Positions 58,651-64,000 of a DNA stretch of 64,000 bases are shown piece by piece. Source of the DNA: Burkholderia sp. BCC0322 (GTDB taxonomy: Bacteria; Pseudomonadota; Gammaproteobacteria; Burkholderiales; Burkholderiaceae); assembly GCF_902833045.1 (NCBI RefSeq), contig NZ_CADFDU010000002.1, forward strand, positions 434,001 through 498,000, written 5' to 3'. The translations under genes were made by a program, and so were the position numbers. Position 1 is the first letter of the stretch, and the number at the start of each line of letters is the position of its first letter. The notes under the pieces were generated by a model that saw nothing but the letters and a program-made list of their open reading frames with translations, did not search any database and was not told the origin of the DNA.

Positions 58651-59834
58651 GCGCGTTTCCCCTTCGCGAGCACGGTTTCGACGAGGCCCATGATCCCGCG
58701 CGGCAGCAGCAGCGGCACGAGCACGAAGATCAGGCCGAGGAAGAACAGCCAGTATTCGGCGAAGTACGCGGTAAACAGGCTCTTCGCGCCGTTCACCGCG
58801 AACGCGCCGACGATCGGCCCGATCAGCGTGCCGCGCCCGCCCACCGCGACCCAGATCGCCATCTCGATCGAGTTGCCCGGCGACATCTCGCCGGGGTTGA
58901 TGATGCCGACCTGCGGCACGTACAGCGCGCCCGCGATGCCGCACAGCACGGCCGACACGGTCCACACGAACAGCTTGTATGCGAGCGGGCTGTAGCCGAG
59001 GAACATCAGCCGCGTCTCGCCGTCGCGCACCGCGGTGACGACGCGCCCGAGCTTGCTCGTGACGATCGCACGCGCGGCGATGAACGCGAGCACCAGCGTC
59101 GCGAACGTCAGCAGCAACAGCACCGTGCGCGTGCCGGGCGACGTGATCGCAAAACCCGCGATGCGCTTGAAGTCGGTAAAGCCGTTGTTGCCGCCGAAGC
59201 CCGTCTCGTTGCGATAGAACAGCAGCATCGCGGCGAACGTCAGCGCCTGCGTGATGATCGACAGGTACACGCCCTTCACGCGCGAGCGGAACGTGAAGAA
59301 GCCGAACACCCAGGCGAGCACGGCCGGCACGAGCACGACCAGCAGCAGCGCCCATGCGAGATGCTGCGTGCCGCTCCAGTACCACGGCAACTGGTGCCAG
59401 TCGAGGAACACCATGAAGTCGGGCAGGTCGCTGCCGTACTTGCCGTCGCGGCCGATCTCGCGCATCAGGTACATGCCGATCGCATAGCCGCCGAGCGCGA
59501 AGAAGAGGCCATGGCCGAGGCTCAGGATCCCGCAGTAGCCCCACACGAGATCGAGCGCGAGCGCGGCGATCGCGTAGCACATCAGCTTGCCGGTGAGCGT
59601 CATCGCGTACGCGGACAGATGGAACGCGCTCGACTCCGGCGCGACGAGCGCGGCGAGCGGCACGCCGATGCCGATTGCGATGCACAGCGCGATCAGCGCG
59701 AGCCACGCGCGCCGCGACAGCAGCGCGGGGCGGGGCGGCAGGCCGAGCGCGAAGCCGTCGGCCGCGCGTGCGGCGGCAGCCGGCTGCGACGCATCAGCGG
59801 CCGGGTTCGACAACGAGTGGGTGAATGAAGTCAC
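58647..59834 (-). CDS. urtC: urea ABC transporter permease UrtC
   Basis: A 395-residue LivM-type inner-membrane permease with about ten helices and the EAA-like loop near VTAVRDGETRLMFLGYSPLAYKL. The start is GTG 59834, one base after the urtB stop (TGACGTG). An N-terminal 45-residue Ala-rich extension precedes the first helix. With UrtB it forms the urea channel. Confidence 0.95.
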   Translation of the reverse strand: MTSFTHSLSNPAADASQPAAAARAADGFALGLPPRPALLSRRAWLALIALCIAIGIGVPLAALVAPESSAFHLSAYAMTLTGKLMCYAIAALALDLVWGYCGILSLGHGLFFALGGYAIGMYLMREIGRDGKYGSDLPDFMVFLDWHQLPWYWSGTQHLAWALLLVVLVPAVLAWVFGFFTFRSRVKGVYLSIITQALTFAAMLLFYRNETGFGGNNGFTDFKRIAGFAITSPGTRTVLLLLTFATLVLAFIAARAIVTSKLGRVVTAVRDGETRLMFLGYSPLAYKLFVWTVSAVLCGIAGALYVPQVGIINPGEMSPGNSIEMAIWVAVGGRGTLIGPIVGAFAVNGAKSLFTAYFAEYWLFFLGLIFVLVPLLLPRGIMGLVETVLAKGKRA

Positions 59835-59835
59835 G

Positions 59836-61455
59836 TCAAGCCTCCGCGCTGCGGCCCTTCAGGGCGAACATGCCCTGAGGACGTTTCTGGATGAACAGCA
59901 CGATCATCACGAGCACCGCGATCTTCGCGAGCACGGCGCCCCAGAACGGCTCGATCGCCTTGCTCGCGAGGCCGAGCCCGAAGCCGCCGAGCACGGTGCC
60001 GGCGATCTGCCCGACACCGCCGAGCACGACCGCCATGAACGAATCGATGATGTAGTTCTGGCCGAGGTCGGGGCCCACGTTGCCGATCTGCGACAGCGCG
60101 CAGCCGCCGAGGCCCGCGATGCCCGCGCCGAACGCGAACGCGTACATGTCGACGCGTGCGGTCTTCACGCCGACGCACGCGGCCATCCGGCGGTTCTGCG
60201 TGACGGCACGCACGAACAGGCCGAGCCGCGTCTTCGTCAGCACGGCCCACGCGACGAACACCACCGCGAGTGCGAACGCGAGGATCGCGAGCCGGTTGTA
60301 CGGCAGGATCAGGTTCTGCATCACGGTCACGCCGCCGCTCATCCACGACGGGTTCACGACCTGCACGTTCTGCGCACCGAACAGCATCCTCGTTGCCTGG
60401 ATCAGGATCAGGCTCACGCCGAAGGTCGCAAGCAGCGTCTCGAGCGGGCGGCCGTACAGGTGTCGCAGCACGAGCCGTTCGAGCACGATGCCGACGAGCG
60501 CGGCCGCCGCGAACGACGCGGGCACCGCGACGAGCGGATACCAGTCGAACGCGCCGGGCGCGTAGCGCTGGATCAGCGTCTGCACGACATAGGTTGCGTA
60601 CGCACCGATCATCAGGAATTCGCCGTGCGCCATGTTGATCACGCCGATCAGCCCGTACGTGATCGCGAGGCCGAGCGCGGCGAGCAGCAGCACGCTGCCG
60701 AGCGACAGGCCGGCGAACAGGGTGCCGACGATCTCGCCGCGGCGCTGCAGCGTGTGCAGTGCATCGAGCCCTTGCTGCGCGGCGTCGCGCACGCGCGCGT
60801 CGGGCTCCGCATAGCTGCCGTCCGCGTTCTTCGCGACGAGCGGGCGGAGTTGTTCGATTATGTCGAGGTCGCGGCGCGCGGCCACCACCTGCACGGCTTC
60901 GAGGCGTTTCGCCGGATCGGCGTCGTGCAGCGCGGCGATCGCCCACAGTGCGTCGAGGCGGCGCTTCAGCGCGGGATCGGTTTCCTTTGCGCGCGCGCGA
61001 TCGATCATCGGCTTGAGCGCCGGGTCGGGCGACTTCAGCAGCGCGTCGATCGCGTCGCGGCGCGCGGCGACGTCGGGCGACGCGAGCGCGAGGCCCGACA
61101 ATGCGCCCGCGATCTTCGTGCGCAGCAGGTTGTTCAGCATCACGGGCTGCGCGTCTCCAGCCGGCGTCGCGGCTTGCGTGAGCGCATCGTGCGCGGTGTC
61201 GCCGGCCTGGATCAGCAGGCGGCCGTCGCCGGTCGCGAGCGCGTCGCCGGTCGACAGCGCGTTGAGCAGCGCGACGGCGCGCGGATCGGAGTCGGCGGCG
61301 AGCCGTTCGATCGCGGCCGTCTTCGCGTCGAAATCGTCGCCGGCGAGCGCGGCGGTGTCGGTGGCCGTCAGCGCGAACGCGGCGCGTGGCAGCCCGCCCG
61401 CGAGGGCAGCGCACGCGACGATTGCGACGGCGGCTCGGCGAAAGCGTGTAGGCAT
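59836..61455 (-). CDS. urtB: urea ABC transporter permease UrtB (long form with periplasmic region)
   Basis: A 539-residue LivH-type permease. A signal sequence (MPTRFRRAAVAIVACAALAGG) is followed by about 200 mostly helical, polar residues predicted to be periplasmic. The permease core (about 245-539) follows, with GLAITYGLIGVINMAHGEFLMIGAY, the classic LivH motif. The long N-terminal region is found in many urea-type UrtB proteins and absent from amino-acid LivH; its role is unknown. ATG 61455. Confidence 0.95.
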   Translation of the reverse strand: MPTRFRRAAVAIVACAALAGGLPRAAFALTATDTAALAGDDFDAKTAAIERLAADSDPRAVALLNALSTGDALATGDGRLLIQAGDTAHDALTQAATPAGDAQPVMLNNLLRTKIAGALSGLALASPDVAARRDAIDALLKSPDPALKPMIDRARAKETDPALKRRLDALWAIAALHDADPAKRLEAVQVVAARRDLDIIEQLRPLVAKNADGSYAEPDARVRDAAQQGLDALHTLQRRGEIVGTLFAGLSLGSVLLLAALGLAITYGLIGVINMAHGEFLMIGAYATYVVQTLIQRYAPGAFDWYPLVAVPASFAAAALVGIVLERLVLRHLYGRPLETLLATFGVSLILIQATRMLFGAQNVQVVNPSWMSGGVTVMQNLILPYNRLAILAFALAVVFVAWAVLTKTRLGLFVRAVTQNRRMAACVGVKTARVDMYAFAFGAGIAGLGGCALSQIGNVGPDLGQNYIIDSFMAVVLGGVGQIAGTVLGGFGLGLASKAIEPFWGAVLAKIAVLVMIVLFIQKRPQGMFALKGRSAEA

Positions 61456-61572
61456 CGGGAAATCCTGTCGGGCGTGGGGAAGCGGATGCCGGCGGCGATG
61501 CGCGGGCGCGGGCGGTTCGTCACGGCAAGCGCGACCGGTGCTTCGATATCGGCATCGGCGTGCGAGCGGCAC

Positions 61573-61591
61573 GTCGCGCGTGAAGCGCGAC
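61573..61591. repeat. intercistronic hairpin between urtA and urtB
   Basis: GTCGCGC-GTGAA-GCGCGAC, a perfect 7-base stem with no T tract, 14 bases after the urtA stop on the minus strand. Such hairpins often protect the upstream message, giving more binding protein than permease. Confidence 0.55.
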
Positions 61592-61604
61592 GCGCCACGT
61601 TGCA

Positions 61605-62912
61605 TCAGGCCAGCGCCGCGCGCTGCCGGCGCAGGAACGCCGGGATCGAGCTGACGACGTCCGGCTTGCCCTGGTTGCCCGCGATGAACGGGCTCCACGG
61701 TTGCGCGCGCACCGCGGTCTTGGTCTTCCACACGACGTTGAACTGCCCGTCGCCGCGGATCTCGCCGATCATCACCGGCTTGTGCAGGTGATGGTTGCCA
61801 TCCATCGTGAGCGTGAAACCCGACGGCGCGGCGACGGTCTGGCCGATCATCGCGACGCGCACTTTGTCGACGTCGGTGCTCTTCGCCTTCTCGACGGCCT
61901 GCTTCCACATGTGGATACCGACGTAGGTCGCTTCCATCGGGTCATTGGTCACGCGCTTCGCGCCGCCCGGCAGGTTGTTCGCCTTCACCCAAGCGGCGAA
62001 CTGGTCCTTGAACTTCGTGTTGGTCGGGTTCTTCACCGACATGAAGTAATTCCACGCGGCGAGGTGGCCGACGAGCGGCTTCGTGTCGATCCCGCGCAGC
62101 TCTTCCTCGCCGACCGAGAACGCGACGACCGGCACGTCGGTCGCCTTGATCCCCTGGTTGCCGAGCTCCTTGTAGAACGGCACGTTCGAGTCGCCGTTGA
62201 TCGTCGAGATCACGGTCGTCTTGCCGCCTTGCGAGAAGGTCTTGATGTTCGCGACGATGGTCTGGTAATCGCTGTGGCCGAACGGCGTGTAGACCTCCTG
62301 AATATCGGCATCCTTCACGCCCTTCGATTTCAGGAACGCGCGCAGGATCTTGTTGGTCGTGCGCGGATACACGTAGTCCGTGCCGAGCAGGAAGAAGCGC
62401 TTCGCGCCGCCGCCTTCCGCGCTCATCAGGTACTCGACGGCCGGGATCGCCTGCTGGTTGGGCGCCGCGCCCGTGTAGAACACGTTGCGCGACATTTCCT
62501 CGCCTTCGTACTGCACCGGGTAGTAGAGGAGGCCGTTCAGTTCCTCGAATACCGGCAGCACCGACTTGCGCGACACCGACGTCCAGCAGCCGAACACGCA
62601 TGCGACCTTGTCCTGCGTGAGCAGCTGGCGCGCCTTCTCGGCGAACAGCGGCCAGTTCGACGCGGGATCGACCACCACGGGCTCGAGCTTGCGGCCCATC
62701 ACGCCGCCGCTCTTGTTGATGTCGGCGATCGTCATCAGCGCGGTGTCCTTCAGCGACGTCTCCGAGATCGCCATCGTGCCCGACAGCGAATGCAGGATGC
62801 CGACCTTGATCGGGCCGGTGCCGGCATCGGCCGCGTGTACGAACGGGCTCTTGCCCGCGAGCGCGAGTGCGCCGGCCATCGAACCGAACTTCAACAGACT
62901 GCGACGTTTCAT
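61605..62912 (-). CDS. urtA: urea ABC transporter substrate-binding protein UrtA
   Basis: A 435-residue periplasmic protein. It starts MKRRSLLKFGSMAGALALAG, a twin-arginine-like signal (RRSLLK), so export may use Tat. The mature part has PIKVGILHSLSGTMAISE, ASNWPLFAEKARQLL, YYPVQYEGEEMSRNVFYTGAAPNQQ and YVYPRTTNKILRAFL, the last three characteristic of urea/short-amide binders. It is first gene of the operon, about 60 bases downstream of a sigma-54-type promoter. Confidence 0.96.
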   Translation of the reverse strand: MKRRSLLKFGSMAGALALAGKSPFVHAADAGTGPIKVGILHSLSGTMAISETSLKDTALMTIADINKSGGVMGRKLEPVVVDPASNWPLFAEKARQLLTQDKVACVFGCWTSVSRKSVLPVFEELNGLLYYPVQYEGEEMSRNVFYTGAAPNQQAIPAVEYLMSAEGGGAKRFFLLGTDYVYPRTTNKILRAFLKSKGVKDADIQEVYTPFGHSDYQTIVANIKTFSQGGKTTVISTINGDSNVPFYKELGNQGIKATDVPVVAFSVGEEELRGIDTKPLVGHLAAWNYFMSVKNPTNTKFKDQFAAWVKANNLPGGAKRVTNDPMEATYVGIHMWKQAVEKAKSTDVDKVRVAMIGQTVAAPSGFTLTMDGNHHLHKPVMIGEIRGDGQFNVVWKTKTAVRAQPWSPFIAGNQGKPDVVSSIPAFLRRQRAALA

Positions 62913-62971
62913 CGGGTTCCCCTTGACGTGTTGGATATGCGTGCGCCGTGAAGGCGTCGGCCAAGGGGTAA

Positions 62972-62987
62972 CGCAAGGCATGTGCCA
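62972..62987 (-). promoter_or_regulatory. sigma-54 (RpoN) promoter of urtA
   Basis: On the minus strand the sequence reads TGGCACATGCCTTGCG. It has the invariant GG and GC of -24/-12 promoters exactly ten bases apart and matches TGGCAC...TTGC almost perfectly. It lies about 60 bases before the urtA start codon. Confidence 0.7.
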
Positions 62988-63103
62988 GTCGTGCGGATGC
63001 ACGTCCGGCGTGCCTGCACGGGGCGGTGCGTGGCGTCGGGACGGTGCGCATGACGCGTCGTGCAGCATGCCCGGTCCGTCGCGGTGCAGGTTCACGGGCG
63101 CAA

Positions 63104-63174
63104 ATGGTGCACGGTCGGGTTTCCCTGTTCCGGTGCCTGCACCTGCACGTCGTGCGGGAACGGCCGTGCACCAT
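63104..63174. promoter_or_regulatory. candidate NtrC enhancer region
   Basis: ATGGTGCACGG (63104-63114) and CCGTGCACCAT (63164-63174) form a perfect 11-base inverted repeat, and CGGTGCCTGCACC lies between them. The GCACCA/TGGTGC cores match half-sites of NtrC operators, though no full operator with the usual 5-base spacing is seen. The distance, about 120-190 bases upstream of the -24/-12 promoter, suits an enhancer. Confidence 0.4.
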
Positions 63175-63225
63175 GACTTCGCGCCACGATCGACGACGCC
63201 GAAGCAAACCGGAGCGGGAAAGAGA

Positions 63226-63250
63226 AACGGGCGCGCCATGCGCGCCCGTT
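63226..63250 (-). terminator. intrinsic terminator downstream of the rhodanese gene
   Basis: AACGGGCGCG-CCATG-CGCGCCCGTT, a perfect 10-base stem. On the minus strand it is followed by TTCTCTTTCCC, a T-rich run. A second G+C-rich hairpin (63291-63312) precedes it just after the rhodanese stop. Confidence 0.75.
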
Positions 63251-63318
63251 CGGCGGATCGGTGTGACCGTCGGCAGGGTGCCGGCCGGTGCGGCGGCGCG
63301 TGTGCGCCGCCGGCAGGA

Positions 63319-63642
63319 TCAGTAACGCGGCACGGACGGATCGACGTCGCGCGACCACGCGTCGATCCCGCCTTGCAGGTTGTACAGCTTCGTGAAGCCG
63401 CGCGATTCGAGGAACATGGCGACCTGCGCGCTGCGCATCCCGTGATGGCACACGCAGACGATTTCCGCCTCGTCGTCGAGCTCTTCGCTGCGCGCGGGAA
63501 TCTGCTGCATCGGGATCGACACGCTGCCGGCGATGTGCGCGGTCGCGATTTCCCACGGTTCGCGCACGTCGAGCACGACCGGCGCGGGGCGCGCCTTGTC
63601 GCCGAGCCATTGCGCGAGCATCGCGGCCGTCAGGATCTGCAT
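63319..63642 (-). CDS. single-domain rhodanese-like sulfurtransferase
   Basis: A 107-residue rhodanese fold of GlpE size. It shows VVLDVREPWEIATAHIAGSVSIPM and the active-site loop C65-H-H-G-M-R-S, with catalytic cysteine and the C-x-x-G-x-R pattern intact. It ends in LYNLQGGIDAWS, also typical. It probably transfers sulfane sulfur in the cytoplasm. It follows the isoaspartyl methyltransferase-like gene by 14 bases on the same strand, so they are co-transcribed. Confidence 0.93.
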   Translation of the reverse strand: MQILTAAMLAQWLGDKARPAPVVLDVREPWEIATAHIAGSVSIPMQQIPARSEELDDEAEIVCVCHHGMRSAQVAMFLESRGFTKLYNLQGGIDAWSRDVDPSVPRY

Positions 63643-63656
63643 GGTGGCTCCGTCGC

Positions 63657-64000
63657 TCAGAACTTGAAGCGCGACGGCTCGATCGCGTTGACGAGGTGGT
63701 CGATGTACGTTTCGAACACGTCTGCGACGCGGTACTGCTTGTCGTCGATGCGCGTGATGATCTGCGCCTTCATCACCGGACGGCCGCCGACGAATGCCGA
63801 GAGGCGGCCGCCGACCTTCAGTTGTTCGAGCATTTCCTGCGGCACGGCGGGCAGGCCGCCCGCGACGCAGATCACGTCATACGGCGCCTTGCCGGCCCAG
63901 CCGCGCGAACCGTCGCCGAGCACGACTTCCGCGTTGGTCACGCCGTCGTTGCGCAGGTTGTCTTCCGCGAACTTCGCGTTGGTCGGATCGATCTCGACGG
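63657..64000 (-). CDS. protein-L-isoaspartate O-methyltransferase-like protein (partial)
   Basis: The 3' part (114 codons plus stop) of a class I methyltransferase, cut by the window edge. Visible are VEIDPTNAKFAEDNLRNDGV (SAM-binding acidic loop and following helix), VLGDGSRGWAGKAPYDVICV, and GGLPAVPQEMLEQLKVGGRL, all matching the PCMT family that repairs isoaspartyl residues. The family's catalytic N-terminal motif lies outside the window, so activity cannot be judged. Confidence 0.85.
   Translation of the reverse strand, partial: VEIDPTNAKFAEDNLRNDGVTNAEVVLGDGSRGWAGKAPYDVICVAGGLPAVPQEMLEQLKVGGRLSAFVGGRPVMKAQIITRIDDKQYRVADVFETYIDHLVNAIEPSRFKF

Larger units (their letters stand above)
62913..63318. 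other. regulatory region upstream of urtA
   Basis: About 400 bases between urtA (minus strand) and the 3' end of the rhodanese gene. It contains a sigma-54-type promoter, an 11-base inverted repeat with NtrC-like half-sites and the rhodanese terminator, each listed separately. No gene is evident. Confidence 0.6.

Noticed and set aside
63080-63180. Full classical NtrC operator (TGCACC-5-GGTGCA)
   Set aside because: Only half-sites are found; the second half does not match at the required spacing, so only a candidate enhancer is claimed.

Overview
The window looks like a stretch of chromosome 1 of a Burkholderia, most likely a member of the Burkholderia cepacia complex. The evidence is high G+C coding DNA with strong third-position G/C bias, a CIRCE-controlled groESL operon, the thiD / rubredoxin / yqgE-ruvX-pyrR-pyrB-pyrX neighbourhood typical of beta-proteobacteria, an rmlBACD-led O-antigen locus, a Kdo hydroxylase gene between waaC and waaA, and a joined urea-transport and urease cluster. 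The species is inferred from content only. I see no rRNA, tRNA, CRISPR array or insertion sequence.

Region 1 (1-12.2 kb) is an accessory surface-adhesion region of visibly lower G+C in its non-coding parts. It has small membrane-protein genes, an OmpR-type response regulator, an H-NS-like protein with an altered DNA-binding hook, a 2034-residue trimeric autotransporter whose stalk is a 43-residue higher-order repeat, a stand-alone EAL protein, a GntR/FCD regulator and a second, paralogous OmpR-type regulator whose receiver lacks key phosphorylation residues. No histidine kinase is present. Region 2 (12.5-23.4 kb) is core genome: groES-groEL, thiD, rubredoxin, a probable ChpA remnant, yqgE, ruvX, pyrR, pyrB, a catalytically dead dihydroorotase, plsC and apaH.

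Region 3 (23.7-46.3 kb) is the surface polysaccharide locus. rmlBACD makes dTDP-L-rhamnose, and Wzm/Wzt exports a finished chain. A methyltransferase with a C-terminal 14-residue-repeat coiled coil follows; it resembles the chain-terminating, length-measuring WbdD type. A reverse-strand block holds a HAD-family protein, a GT4 glycosyltransferase and a second protein that shares the HAD protein's C-terminal domain. Next come a GT2 enzyme, an epimerase, a WbpL-type initiating transferase and a WbpM-type dehydratase. A second reverse-strand set (WecA-like transferase, GalE, GT4, GT2, Wzx-like flippase) completes the locus. ABC-type and flippase-type functions therefore sit side by side, with no recognisable Wzy polymerase in the window.

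Region 4 (46.5-51.4 kb) carries phosphomannomutase/phosphoglucomutase and the LPS core genes waaC, kdoO and waaA. Region 5 (51.5-62.9 kb) is read entirely from the minus strand as urtABCDE-ureDABCEFG. It has a well-matched sigma-54 promoter about 60 bases before urtA and NtrC-like half-sites further upstream, which fits nitrogen control of urea uptake and hydrolysis. The window ends with a rhodanese gene and the 3' part of a protein-L-isoaspartate methyltransferase-like gene.
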